Below, in pieces: positions 25,324-34,098 of a stretch of 37,724 bases of DNA. Where the stretch lies: positions 1 through 37,724 of the forward strand of contig JAOARN010000045.1 of assembly GCA_025210485.1 (NCBI GenBank), given 5' to 3'. A model generated the notes under the pieces. It worked only from the letters and a program-made list of their open reading frames with translations. It made no database searches and was not told the DNA's origin. Every line of letters begins with the position of its first letter. Within the stretch, counting starts at the first letter, position 1. The translations under genes were made by a program, and so were the position numbers. Source of the DNA: Marinifilaceae bacterium. GTDB lineage: Bacteria > Bacteroidota > Bacteroidia > Bacteroidales > Marinifilaceae.

Positions 25324-26691
25324 TTAAACGCGAGCTAGATTAAATTGTCTATTATAATTGATTAAGAGATATTTATAGCGACTATATGATAAAATAGAGC
25401 TAATCAAGAGGCCAACAGGAAAGCCAAACCAAATACCTATTTCTGAATATCCCCATTTGAATGCTGAATAGTAACTAATAGGAATAGAGATCATAAAGTA
25501 TGCTATGAAGCTTATAAGCATAGGTATTTTTGCATCGGCTAGTCCTCTTAAACTGCCAGCAAATATGATTTGAAAACCGTCAAATATTTGAAAGATACCG
25601 CAAACTAGGATCATATTAGCAGCAAGCTTGATAACATTATCATCTTTTGTAAAAGCTAAAGGGAAAATGGTTCTTCCAAAAACAAATAAAAGAATAGAAA
25701 TTGACGCATATATTAACATAAGTTTAATGCCTGTGTTTGTTGCTATTTTTATGTTGTTTAGTTTGTTCTGCCCTCTGTAATGGCTAACCCGAATAGTTGT
25801 TCCTGACCCAAGACCTTGAAATATCATAAAGCCTAATGTACTAAGACTAATTGCTATTTGGTGAGCAGCGATTCCATTTTCACTAATCCATCCCATCATA
25901 ATTGCACAAATTCCGAAAGCCGAAGCTTCCATAACCATCTGTCCTCCTAATGACAGACCAAGAATACTTATGCTTTTTATCTGGTTAAATGAATATTTCA
26001 CTCTGAATAGTAAATTTATGATTGCTTGATTTTCTTTTCGTTTATTGAATTTTATGATAAAAGCTATTGGCATATACAATCGCGCTGTTAGAGTTCCAAT
26101 AGCGGCTCCTTCTAATCCCATTTCTGGTAAACCAAATTTGCCAAACATAAAAATATAATTAACTATGCAGTTTATTAGGTTTGCCCATAGCATTATTCTC
26201 ATAGCTGTTTTTGTATCTCCAATTCCTTCTGATATTTGTTTGTATGTATAAAAAATCATTGTTGGGAATATTGAGAAGCTTAGAATTCTAAGATAATCCT
26301 GAGATAAATCGATAACTGAGCTTGGTTGCCCCATATTAGGGATAAGAAAGTTGATGATAATCAGAAGTATGAATAATAAAAGTCCGATAAGACTGTTTGC
26401 TAATATTCCATTTCTAAAAATAGAGCTTACGGATATAATATTTTTAGAACCCCAGTTTTTCCCTGCAAGGGGTGTAAGTGCTGATGAATAACCCATTCCA
26501 AATATCAAAACAAGAGAGAATAGGGTATTGGTGAAGGAAGCTGCTGCGAAACTAGTAGTTCCAAGTTTGCCGATCATGATATTATCTATTAGACCTACAG
26601 TTATTTGACCTGCTTGTGCTATAATTACAGGTAAGCTTAAGTTTAATGTTTTTTTATATTCGCTAAAAATAGTTCTTTTGGCAAGTGTCAT
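25324..26691 (-). CDS. MATE family efflux transporter
   Basis: Inner-membrane cation/drug antiporter of the MATE superfamily, NorM/DinF-like, 455 residues with about 12 membrane helices. The two six-helix halves are visible, the first opening LSLPVIIAQAGQITVGLIDNIMIG, the second SILGLSLGGQMVMEASAFG. The frame is open back to 26799, but the extra 36 residues (MIFFMTKLTNVKRIKTELKY and on) are not MATE-like, and a minus-strand TACTTTTG box (26742-26735) lies inside them, so the start is ATG 26691. It is divergent from a Crp-type regulator 112 bases away, which may control it. The substrate is unknown. Confidence 0.9.
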   Translation of the reverse strand: MTLAKRTIFSEYKKTLNLSLPVIIAQAGQITVGLIDNIMIGKLGTTSFAAASFTNTLFSLVLIFGMGYSSALTPLAGKNWGSKNIISVSSIFRNGILANSLIGLLLFILLIIINFLIPNMGQPSSVIDLSQDYLRILSFSIFPTMIFYTYKQISEGIGDTKTAMRIMLWANLINCIVNYIFMFGKFGLPEMGLEGAAIGTLTARLYMPIAFIIKFNKRKENQAIINLLFRVKYSFNQIKSISILGLSLGGQMVMEASAFGICAIMMGWISENGIAAHQIAISLSTLGFMIFQGLGSGTTIRVSHYRGQNKLNNIKIATNTGIKLMLIYASISILLFVFGRTIFPLAFTKDDNVIKLAANMILVCGIFQIFDGFQIIFAGSLRGLADAKIPMLISFIAYFMISIPISYYSAFKWGYSEIGIWFGFPVGLLISSILSYSRYKYLLINYNRQFNLARV

Positions 26692-26734
26692 TATATATTG
26701 TTGTTTGTTTTTGTGTACTGTTCTTTTGTTCGCA

Positions 26735-26742
26735 CAAAAGTA
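26735..26742 (-). promoter_or_regulatory. Promoter -7 box of the MATE gene
   Basis: TACTTTTG on the minus strand matches TAnnTTTG, 44 bases ahead of ATG 26691. It supports the shorter start. The -33 TTG is not obvious. Confidence 0.45.
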
Positions 26743-26775
26743 TTTCAACTCGGTTTTAATTCTCTTTACATTTGT

Positions 26776-26783
26776 TAATTTTG
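26776..26783 (+). promoter_or_regulatory. Promoter -7 box of the Crp-type regulator gene
   Basis: TAATTTTG matches TAnnTTTG, 19 bases before ATG 26803. The leader would be very short, roughly 12-15 bases. Confidence 0.45.
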
Positions 26784-26802
26784 TCATAAAAAATATCATA
26801 TT

Positions 26803-27387
26803 ATGGAAAATGTCCTAGCGGCAATCGATAGTTATTACTCTTTATCAAAAGAAAGTAAGTCTTTGATATTAGATAAGCTTGAGCCTTTCAGTTTGAAAAA
26901 AGGAGAAGTCCTTCTAGAAGAGCTTCGATATGGAGAATATTTGTTTTTTATAGAAAAAGGAGCAGTTAAGAATCATTATATAGATGGAAATGGGGATAAG
27001 AAAGTTGTTTGGTTTGGTTTTGAAGGAGATATTAGTTTTTCTTTAAATGCTTATATCAATATGCATTATTTTCATGAAACAACTCAGTTGTTGGAGGATA
27101 GTTTATTTTATAGGATAAAGATCAAGTATATGAGATCATTATACGAAAAGCATTGTGATCTTGCAAATTGGGGAAGATGCTTTATGGAGTATAATTTTAC
27201 AAGAACAATCAAGGAGATGGATGAATATAAATCACGTCCAACAAAGGATGTGTACTTAGATTTAATAAATAATAATTCCAATATTAGGAATAGAGTACCT
27301 CTTAAGGATATTGCGTCATATCTTGGAGTTAGCCCAGTTACAATAAGTCGATTGAGAAAGGAACTGGGTTTGAATACAAAGATTTAA
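26803..27387 (+). CDS. Crp/Fnr family transcriptional regulator
   Basis: A 194-residue regulator with an N-terminal cyclic-nucleotide-binding-like barrel (about 15-115: LKKGEVLLEELRYGEYLFFIEKGAVKN) and a short C-terminal helix-turn-helix (about 165-190: PLKDIASYLGVSPVTISRLRKEL). It lacks the Arg/Ser phosphate-binding cassette of true cAMP receptors, and has the family's loop region as WFGFEGDISFSLNAYI, so the ligand is unclear; many Bacteroidota members probably bind none. It lies back to back with the MATE gene and seven bases ahead of the methyltransferase, so it may control both. The adjacent promoter boxes suggest mutual repression at a shared site. Confidence 0.9.
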   Translation: MENVLAAIDSYYSLSKESKSLILDKLEPFSLKKGEVLLEELRYGEYLFFIEKGAVKNHYIDGNGDKKVVWFGFEGDISFSLNAYINMHYFHETTQLLEDSLFYRIKIKYMRSLYEKHCDLANWGRCFMEYNFTRTIKEMDEYKSRPTKDVYLDLINNNSNIRNRVPLKDIASYLGVSPVTISRLRKELGLNTKI

Positions 27388-27394
27388 TTTCGTT

Positions 27395-28207
27395 ATGATA
27401 GATAAAATAAAAGAGCATTACGAATCCAGAGAATTATACGGCTACATAATAGAGAAACTCAAAAACAAGGGGGTTGATTTACATAATGTAAGAACTGAAG
27501 ATTTGAAAGGGATTGATGAGTTTCATATATGCGGTTCTAGTATAAGCCATAAAATGACTGATCTAATTGATTTTTTAGGTTTACGTATTTTAGATTTGGG
27601 CTGTGGTTTAGGAGGGGCAAGTAGATTGTTGTATTCTAAATTCGAATGTGAAGTAGTAGGGGTAGATTTATCATCTGAATATATAAGAACTGCACAAAAA
27701 CTAAATAGTTTACTGGGGATTAAAAATGGAATTAGCTTTGTTGAGGCTGATGTAATGGATCTGGATTTTGCTGATTCCAGCTTTGATATAGTTTGGACCC
27801 AGCATTTGCAAATGAATATAAAAGATAAAGAAAACTTGTTTCGAAATATAAAAAGAATATTAAAACCAAATTCAAGGCTCTTGTATTTTGATGTATTTCA
27901 AAGAGAAGATAGTGTTTTGAATTATCCCTTACCCTGGGCAAGTTCTAGTGATCATAGTTTTATGATTAGCCCATGTGGATTACATGAGATTTTATCCAAT
28001 ATAGGGTTTCGTTCTATTTATAAATCAGACGAAAGCCAAAATGCAATAAAGGCAATAGGATCAGTGTTAAAATATTATGAAAATAATACACCTGATTTAG
28101 GACAGCATATTTTAATGGGTGATAATTTTAAATCCAAACTTAAGAATTTATTGCTTCATCTAGTAAATGCTGATTTATTAGTTGAAGCGGCAGTCTATGA
28201 GTTATGA
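27395..28207 (+). CDS. Class I SAM-dependent methyltransferase
   Basis: A 270-residue methyltransferase of the Rossmann (class I) type. Motif I is LDLGCGLGG (66-74), the ribose-binding acid is D91 in VGVDLS, and ADVMDLDF (118-125) and LKPNSRLLYFDVF (156-168) are motifs II and III. The C-terminal WASSSDHSFM and LGQHILMG segments resemble small-molecule N- or C-methyltransferases (for example glycine/sarcosine type), but the substrate cannot be assigned. It starts seven bases after the Crp-type gene stop and is almost certainly in its operon, with the MATE exporter divergent. A link between modification of a compound and its export is plausible. Confidence 0.85.
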   Translation: MIDKIKEHYESRELYGYIIEKLKNKGVDLHNVRTEDLKGIDEFHICGSSISHKMTDLIDFLGLRILDLGCGLGGASRLLYSKFECEVVGVDLSSEYIRTAQKLNSLLGIKNGISFVEADVMDLDFADSSFDIVWTQHLQMNIKDKENLFRNIKRILKPNSRLLYFDVFQREDSVLNYPLPWASSSDHSFMISPCGLHEILSNIGFRSIYKSDESQNAIKAIGSVLKYYENNTPDLGQHILMGDNFKSKLKNLLLHLVNADLLVEAAVYEL

Positions 28208-28296
28208 TAACTTAGTCTTAGAACTTTTATAATTATATTAATAACTAATTTGATTTATTTATAAATAAAGTGTATTTTTCATACTGTTAAATTTAG

Positions 28297-28326
28297 TTGG
28301 ACATAAGATTTAAATTACAATATTTG
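28297..28326 (+). promoter_or_regulatory. Candidate promoter upstream of the DUF2339 gene
   Basis: TTG (28297-28299), 19 bases and AATATTTG (28319-28326) match the consensus with one mismatch. The leader would be about 85-90 bases. Confidence 0.35.
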
Positions 28327-28419
28327 ATTTTTTAAATATTATAGAATAGCATTTTTATTTCATATAATTATGTTGATCTATATTTAAGTTAAGAATGATT
28401 TGAATATAAAAAATTCATT

Positions 28420-30762
28420 ATGAATAATTTTCAAGATAATTTAGACGAATTATTTGACCGGCTTAGAAAACTTTCAATCAAGCAAGATCAGATTGCTAGA
28501 GAGATAGGGAAGGCCCGTTTAGATATTCAGAATCTAAAAGAATTTGCTAAGAAAAAAGATGTTTTGAACTATGAAGAAAAAATAGAAACAAGGCATGAGA
28601 ATCTAGAGGAGAAAGAAAGCCCTGTAGAAAGGTCTAATTTAGCTGAAAACTTAGAGGTAAACATTGATGAGCAAGCTATTAGACAAGATAACACTAAAGA
28701 GCTTAAAAAAGAAAAATCAGATATAGAAAAATTTATTGGAGAAAATCTGATTAGTAAAATTGGAATTTTAATTACAATTATTGGAGTTGTAATTGGAGTC
28801 AAGTATTCGATAGATAAGAATTTGATTAGTCCTTTGGTGAGGATTATAATGGCATACAGTGTCGGTATTTGTCTTGTCGGTGTAGCCTTAAAATTAAAAA
28901 ATAATTATCATAATTATAGTTCAGTGCTTTTAAGTGGTGCAATGTCTATATTGTATTTTATAAGTTTTGTAGCTTATGATTTTTATAATTTAATTCCGCA
29001 GCTTATGGCATTTTTGTTAATGCTTGTTTTTACAGCTTTTACGGTTTTTGCAGCTCTTAAATATAACAAACAAGTAATAGCTCATATTGGATTGATAGGA
29101 GCCTATGCTATTCCTTTTTTATTGTCAAATAACTCTGGGAATGTAAGTGTTATGTTTAGTTATATGTCGGTAATTAATTTAGGTATATTATTAATATCTT
29201 TTTTTAGATATTGGAAGGGCTTGTTTTATATGGCTTTTTCCTTTACATGGTTGATTTATTTTATTTGGTATGTTAAGGATTATACAGAATTTATTCATTT
29301 TAATATAGCTGTATTATTTTCATTCGTTTTCTTTATATTGTTTTATTTAAGCTTTATAGCTTATAAAATTAAAAATAAAGAAAAACTAAATCCTGTTAAT
29401 ATTCTAATCATTCTGTTAAATGCTTTTGTTTATTTTGCTTTTAATTATGCTATAATTCGACAGAATCATGAAGAATTTTTGGGTTTGTTTACCTTGTTTA
29501 ATGCTTTTGTTCACTTTGTATTAAGCTTAATATTATATAAAAGAAACTTAGCAGATAAAAATCTAATTAATCTTATCGCCGGATTAGTCTTAGTTTTTGT
29601 TTGTATGGCTATTCCAATTCAACTTGATGGTAACTGGGTAAGTCTTCTTTGGGCGACACTTGCGATCTTGTGTTTTTGGATTGGTAGAAGTAAGAATGAA
29701 ATTTATTATGAAAGATTATCATATGTAATTATGGTGTTGGCTTTTGTTAGTATAAATCATGATTGGCTAACTTGTTATGATACTTATAGATATGATGATC
29801 AAAATACGAGAATTCTGTTTTTGATTAATATTAACTTTCTGAGTTCTCTTATATATCTATCTGTTTTTGGAGGTATCTGTTATTTAAATTCAAAGTTTAA
29901 GCTTTCTATTGAAAGAAAATCCAGTTTAAGTAATTTGTTTGATTACATAATTGTGTTTTTTGTTATATATATATCTTACTTCACTTTGGCAAATGAAATA
30001 TCAACTTATTTTTATCAGTGGGATATTGATACCAATCAAATTCTTAAATCTATTTCAAGTGATAATAAATTTTCTGATTTTATTTCATTTAAATGGATCT
30101 GGATTATTAATTATTCTCTTGCATTTGGAGCTTTGATTTCTATTTTGAATGAAATAAAGTTGGGTTCAAAAAAACTTGGGATGTTTTCATTTTACTTTAT
30201 GATTATATTCCTTGTTGGTTTTTGTTATTTTGGTCTATTTCATTTAAGCGAATTAAGAGATTCGTATATTAATCGAGAGGCTGTTAGTATTGTTAGTATT
30301 GGAGTGTACAATATTGCAATCAGGTATATATCTTATATGTTTGTTGCTTTAGCAGTGTTTTATTCTCATAGATCATTTAAAAAATATGTTAAGATAAATG
30401 ATAGGATTGCTTATCATATATTCATAAATATTATTGGATTCTGGATTGTCAATAGTGAGTTGATTAATATTATGGAACTGTTTGATTTACACCATGCCGA
30501 TAAGTTAGGATTAAGTATAATGTGGGCATTGTATTCACTTCTACTAATCTTGATAGGTTTATTTAAGTCAAAAAAATATCTTCGAATTATGGCAATAGTC
30601 TTATTTGCTATTACTTTAATCAAACTGTTTTTTTACGACATCTCACATATGGCAACAATAGCTAAGACTATAGTATTTGTTACTCTTGGTGTTATATTAT
30701 TGCTAATTTCATTTTTATATAATAAATACAAACATTTAATTTCGAATGAATCAAATAAATAA
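28420..30762 (+). CDS. DUF2339 family multispanning membrane protein
   Basis: A 780-residue inner-membrane protein. The first ~100 residues are soluble, charged and coiled-coil-like (LRKLSIKQDQIAREIGKARL), followed by more than 20 hydrophobic helices with few loops, the layout of DUF2339. Family landmarks are IGENLISKIGILITIIGVVIGVKYSIDKN near 105-135 and the C-terminal KTIVFVTLGVILLLISFLYNK. Function is unknown; the fold resembles a chain of paired helices. The downstream DUF3999 gene overlaps its last 17 bases in another frame, so the two are translationally coupled and probably form a complex. Confidence 0.85.
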   Translation: MNNFQDNLDELFDRLRKLSIKQDQIAREIGKARLDIQNLKEFAKKKDVLNYEEKIETRHENLEEKESPVERSNLAENLEVNIDEQAIRQDNTKELKKEKSDIEKFIGENLISKIGILITIIGVVIGVKYSIDKNLISPLVRIIMAYSVGICLVGVALKLKNNYHNYSSVLLSGAMSILYFISFVAYDFYNLIPQLMAFLLMLVFTAFTVFAALKYNKQVIAHIGLIGAYAIPFLLSNNSGNVSVMFSYMSVINLGILLISFFRYWKGLFYMAFSFTWLIYFIWYVKDYTEFIHFNIAVLFSFVFFILFYLSFIAYKIKNKEKLNPVNILIILLNAFVYFAFNYAIIRQNHEEFLGLFTLFNAFVHFVLSLILYKRNLADKNLINLIAGLVLVFVCMAIPIQLDGNWVSLLWATLAILCFWIGRSKNEIYYERLSYVIMVLAFVSINHDWLTCYDTYRYDDQNTRILFLININFLSSLIYLSVFGGICYLNSKFKLSIERKSSLSNLFDYIIVFFVIYISYFTLANEISTYFYQWDIDTNQILKSISSDNKFSDFISFKWIWIINYSLAFGALISILNEIKLGSKKLGMFSFYFMIIFLVGFCYFGLFHLSELRDSYINREAVSIVSIGVYNIAIRYISYMFVALAVFYSHRSFKKYVKINDRIAYHIFINIIGFWIVNSELINIMELFDLHHADKLGLSIMWALYSLLLILIGLFKSKKYLRIMAIVLFAITLIKLFFYDISHMATIAKTIVFVTLGVILLLISFLYNKYKHLISNESNK

Positions 30763-31987
30763 ATTAGTATATATTCTTGTATTTTTAGTTGTTGTTTCAG
30801 CTTCTAATGCTCAAAAAATTACAGATTTTAAATTTAAAGCGAAGATAGAAGGCGAAACAACTTCTTGGGCTAAACTTAGAATTCCTAGTGAAGTTTTTAA
30901 TTGTACAAATCAGAATTTGTCAGATATTAGAGTTCTTGGAATAACTGAAAATAAGGATACTATTCAGGCTCCATTTATAATTAGAAAAAACTCAGACAGA
31001 ACCATTAGCAATAAACTTAAGATTAAGGTATTAAATAAATCGAAAATCAATACGGTATATTATTATAGTTTTGAGTTATTATCCGAACAAACATTAAGTC
31101 TTATTGATTTAAAGTTTAAAAATAAAAATTTTGATTGGAAAATAAATCTAGAAGCAAGTCAAGATCAGAATACCTGGTTTCAAGTTTTAGATAAGTATAG
31201 GATATTGTCTATTTATAATAGAAAGGTCGATTATAGTTTCACAAGTATTGATATTCCAGAGTCCAAGTATAGATATTATAGGATTGCGATACCTAGTAAT
31301 GAGGAGCCTCAGTTGCTAGATCTAAGTGTGTATGAAAAGAAAACTATTGCTGCAGATTTTGTTGATGTGTTAAACTCTAAAATAAAATCTATACAAAATA
31401 AAGAGCTTAAGCAGACTAAATTATTTGTTGATTTTGAAAACACAATTCGCATGAATAAATTGTGTTTTAATACGAATGATAAAGTAGATTTTTATAGACC
31501 TGTTAGTGTCCGCTCTATAACAGATAGTATTGAGATGAATGGAAATTGGGTTTATAAGTATGATTTAATTTATTCAGGTGTTTTAACTAGCGAAAAATCT
31601 GCTTGTTTGAGTTTTGCTAGTAAATCAGCCAAAAAGCTTGAAATAATTATATGGAATGATGATAATCATGAGCTTGATTTTAGTTCTGTAAAAGCTAGAT
31701 CGTATACTTATGATATGTTAATCAGGTTTGATAAAACTGCAAGTTATTTTTTATGTTACGGTGGAGATGAAATAGCTTTTGCAAACTATGATTTACTTAA
31801 TTTTAGTGAAAAGATACCAGATGTCTATAATGAATTAAAACTATCTAATAATATTAGACTTAGTCAGGATAAAAACGAAGCTTTATTACCATTTTTAGAG
31901 AGTAAAATTATATTGTGGTTAATTATGCTTAGTCTGATTATTATTTTAGCATGGTATTCTATTCGGTTACTGAAATCTAATAAATAA
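30746..31987 (+). CDS. DUF3999-like exported protein
   Basis: A 413-residue protein with a signal peptide (MNQINKLVYILVFLVVVSASNAQ), a large beta-rich periplasmic part with discoidin-like stretches (IPESKYRYYRIAIPSNEEPQ, about 165-185; WKINLEASQDQNTWFQVLDK) and one C-terminal membrane helix (about 385-407) with a basic tail. This is the layout of DUF3999, which is often encoded next to DUF2339, as here. It overlaps DUF2339 by 17 bases including the stop codon. I infer a membrane-tethered periplasmic partner of that protein. Confidence 0.75.
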   Translation: MNQINKLVYILVFLVVVSASNAQKITDFKFKAKIEGETTSWAKLRIPSEVFNCTNQNLSDIRVLGITENKDTIQAPFIIRKNSDRTISNKLKIKVLNKSKINTVYYYSFELLSEQTLSLIDLKFKNKNFDWKINLEASQDQNTWFQVLDKYRILSIYNRKVDYSFTSIDIPESKYRYYRIAIPSNEEPQLLDLSVYEKKTIAADFVDVLNSKIKSIQNKELKQTKLFVDFENTIRMNKLCFNTNDKVDFYRPVSVRSITDSIEMNGNWVYKYDLIYSGVLTSEKSACLSFASKSAKKLEIIIWNDDNHELDFSSVKARSYTYDMLIRFDKTASYFLCYGGDEIAFANYDLLNFSEKIPDVYNELKLSNNIRLSQDKNEALLPFLESKIILWLIMLSLIIILAWYSIRLLKSNK

Positions 31988-32018
31988 TTTTGTTCGCAGC
32001 GATTATATTTACTTTTAC

Positions 32019-32049
32019 TTGGTCTAGTGTATTTACTTGATTATTTTTG
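32019..32049 (+). promoter_or_regulatory. Promoter of the thioesterase gene
   Basis: TTG (32019-32021), 20 bases and TATTTTTG (32042-32049) match the Bacteroidota promoter in full. It lies inside the longer reading frame that would start at 32027, which supports ATG 32072 as the real start. Confidence 0.7.
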
Positions 32050-32071
32050 TGTAAATAAAAATTTATGTAAA

Positions 32072-32473
32072 ATGAACAAATATATATACGAATTAGATTT
32101 TAAGGTTCGAGATTATGAGTGTGATCTTCAAGGAGTTGTAAATAATTCTGTTTATCAGAATTATTATGAACATGCACGTCATGAATTTTTGGAAACAACA
32201 GGTAATAATTTTGGTGAACTCCATGAACAAGGCATTGATGCAATGGTTGCACGAGTCGAAATAGATTATAAAATTTCGCTGCGAAGTGGAGATGAATTTA
32301 CCATCAGATTATATATGAAAAGACAGGGACCAAAATTAGTGTTCTTTGAGAATTTATATCGCAAGTCAGATAATAAACTATGTTCAAAGGCAAAAGTTGA
32401 TAGTATTTGCGTGAAGGATGGAAAATTGACTAAGGGAGAACTATTTGATGATATTTTTTCCGAGTATTTATAA
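32072..32473 (+). CDS. Acyl-CoA thioesterase, 4HBT hotdog family
   Basis: A 133-residue hotdog-fold thioesterase of the YbgC/FadM (4-hydroxybenzoyl-CoA thioesterase) kind. The catalytic region reads RDYECDLQGVVNNSVYQNYY, with the active-site Asp and the Asn-Tyr helix (EHARHEFLE) following. The rest has the alternating strands YKISLRSGDEF and LVFFENLYRK. Acyl-CoA substrates are likely; the exact one is unknown. ATG 32072 was chosen over 32027 because of the promoter. Ends in its own hairpin. Confidence 0.85.
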   Translation: MNKYIYELDFKVRDYECDLQGVVNNSVYQNYYEHARHEFLETTGNNFGELHEQGIDAMVARVEIDYKISLRSGDEFTIRLYMKRQGPKLVFFENLYRKSDNKLCSKAKVDSICVKDGKLTKGELFDDIFSEYL

Positions 32474-32572
32474 TCTGTTAGCCAAATCAGTTTAGATTTA
32501 ATAAGTTTGATATTAGAAATTTCTATAATTATTGGATTCATATGATTATTTTTTCAATAAGGAACGAAATAT

Positions 32573-32602
32573 ATGGTTAAATAAAATTCTTTATTTAACC
32601 AT
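32573..32602 (+). terminator. Terminator after the thioesterase gene
   Basis: ATGGTTAAATAAA (32573-32585) and TTTATTTAACCAT (32590-32602) form a perfect 13-bp stem with loop ATTC, followed by TAAATTTATTTTT. It ends 21 bases before the rarA start, so the rarA promoter is upstream of or overlaps it. Confidence 0.65.
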
Positions 32603-32623
32603 TAAATTTATTTTTAATAAGAG

Positions 32624-33898
32624 ATGAATAATATACCATTAGCAGAACGAATGAGACCAACAAATTTGAATGAGTATATTGGTCAGAATCATTTGGTAGG
32701 AGAGGGTGCAGTATTGCGAAAAATGATTGAATCGGGAAATATTTCATCATTTATTTTATGGGGGCCTCCAGGTGTTGGAAAAACAACATTGGCAAAAATA
32801 ATAGCAAATCAATTGGAAAGACCATTCTTTACCTTATCTGCTATAAATTCAGGAGTCAAAGACGTTCGAGATGTTATTACTAAAGCCGAAAAGCATAAAT
32901 TCTTTGACAGTCCTAATCCTATTTTGTTTATTGATGAAATCCATAGATTTAGTAAAAACCAGCAAGATTCTTTATTGGGAGCTGTTGAAAGTGGAACTAT
33001 TACTTTGATTGGTGCAACAACTGAAAATCCGAGTTTTGAGGTTATATCTGCTTTGCTTTCACGATGTCAGGTTTATGTGCTGAAACAACAAAGCAAAGAG
33101 GATTTAGAAATTCTAATGGAGAGATCAATAAAGATGGATTCTTCTTTGTCTACAAAAAATATTGATTTGAAAGATAAATCAGCCATTATAAAATATTCTG
33201 GAGGCGATGCTCGTAAATTGCTTAATATTTTAGAAATGGTTGTAGGTTCGGTTGCAAGTGATAATATTGTTATTACTGATAAGTTAGTAACTTCAGTTCT
33301 GCAAGAAAATCCGTCAATGTACGATAAGGATGGGGAACAACACTATGATATAATATCAGCCTTTATAAAATCTATTAGAGGTAGTGATCCTGATGCTGCC
33401 GTTTATTGGTTGGCAAGAATGATTGAAGGAGGTGAAGATCCTAAGTTTATTGCTAGAAGGCTTGTTATATCTGCATCTGAAGATATCGGTTTGGCAAATA
33501 CAAATGCCATGCTTGTTGCCAATTCATGCTTCCAGGCTGTTAATTTTGTCGGGATGCCAGAATCTAGAATTATATTATCTCAGGCGACTATATATTTAGC
33601 TACTTCTCCCAAAAGTAATTCGGCGTATATGGCTATTAATCATGCGCAGTCATTGGTTAAAAAAACTGGTAATTTAGCTGTGCCTTTGCATCTTAGAAAT
33701 GCACCTACTAAATTAATGAAGGATTTGGATTATGGCAAAAATTACAAATATCCTCACGATTATCAGTATTCTTTTGTGGAACAGAATTATATGCCTGATG
33801 AGCTTCAATCTACCAGATTGTATAAGCCTGTTATGAATTCAAGTGAAGCAAAAATATTAGAAAGATTAAAGTTTTGGTGGAAGTCAAAATTCTCTTAA
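32624..33898 (+). CDS. rarA: Replication-associated recombination protein RarA
   Basis: AAA+ ATPase (424 residues) of the RarA/MgsA/WRNIP1 family that acts at stalled replication forks together with SSB. The N-terminus PLAERMRPTNLNEYIGQNHL is diagnostic. Walker A is GPPGVGKT (47-54), Walker B FIDEIH (102-107), sensor 1 GATTENPS, and the arginine finger SRCQVY. The C-terminal tetramerisation part shows GSDPDAAVYWLARMIEGGEDPKF and the conserved HLRNAPTKLMK. Complete and of normal length, with a terminator behind it. Confidence 0.96.
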   Translation: MNNIPLAERMRPTNLNEYIGQNHLVGEGAVLRKMIESGNISSFILWGPPGVGKTTLAKIIANQLERPFFTLSAINSGVKDVRDVITKAEKHKFFDSPNPILFIDEIHRFSKNQQDSLLGAVESGTITLIGATTENPSFEVISALLSRCQVYVLKQQSKEDLEILMERSIKMDSSLSTKNIDLKDKSAIIKYSGGDARKLLNILEMVVGSVASDNIVITDKLVTSVLQENPSMYDKDGEQHYDIISAFIKSIRGSDPDAAVYWLARMIEGGEDPKFIARRLVISASEDIGLANTNAMLVANSCFQAVNFVGMPESRIILSQATIYLATSPKSNSAYMAINHAQSLVKKTGNLAVPLHLRNAPTKLMKDLDYGKNYKYPHDYQYSFVEQNYMPDELQSTRLYKPVMNSSEAKILERLKFWWKSKFS

Positions 33899-33912
33899 AT
33901 TTAAAAAAATAA

Positions 33913-33937
33913 AAGCTGCTTGATTTTCAAGCAGCTT
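33913..33937. terminator. Bidirectional terminator between rarA and the small lipoprotein gene
   Basis: AAGCTGCTTGA (33913-33923) and TCAAGCAGCTT (33927-33937) form a perfect 11-bp stem with a three-base loop, with A- and T-rich flanks. Confidence 0.8.
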
Positions 33938-33960
33938 AAAATATCATTAAAACAAAATGC

Positions 33961-34098
33961 TTATACATTTTGTTCCGAATTCTTCTCTAATTTTACTTTA
34001 GCATAGGTATATGCAGGGCATTTTTTGTCAACTACGCAAGATGAAAGACCTAAGCTTAGAACAAATAGAACAATTAAAGAGTAAAGTAATTTTTTCAT
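33961..34098 (-). CDS. Small lipoprotein, 45 residues
   Basis: A complete short gene running from ATG 34098 to TAA 33961. The product starts MKKLLYSLIVLFVLSLG, a textbook lipoprotein signal peptide ending in the lipobox LSSC (18-21), so Cys21 should be lipid-modified and the mature part is only 25 residues: CVVDKKCPAYTYAKV and then an acidic-basic tail ending SEQNV. The second cysteine in KKCPAY is a feature of small Bacteroidota lipoproteins of unknown role. The gene has a terminator 24 bases beyond its stop. I found no promoter box; expression is inferred. Confidence 0.75.
   Translation of the reverse strand: MKKLLYSLIVLFVLSLGLSSCVVDKKCPAYTYAKVKLEKNSEQNV

Noticed and set aside
26692..26799. 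Longer MATE start at 26799
   Set aside because: It would overlap the minus-strand promoter box and add non-family sequence.
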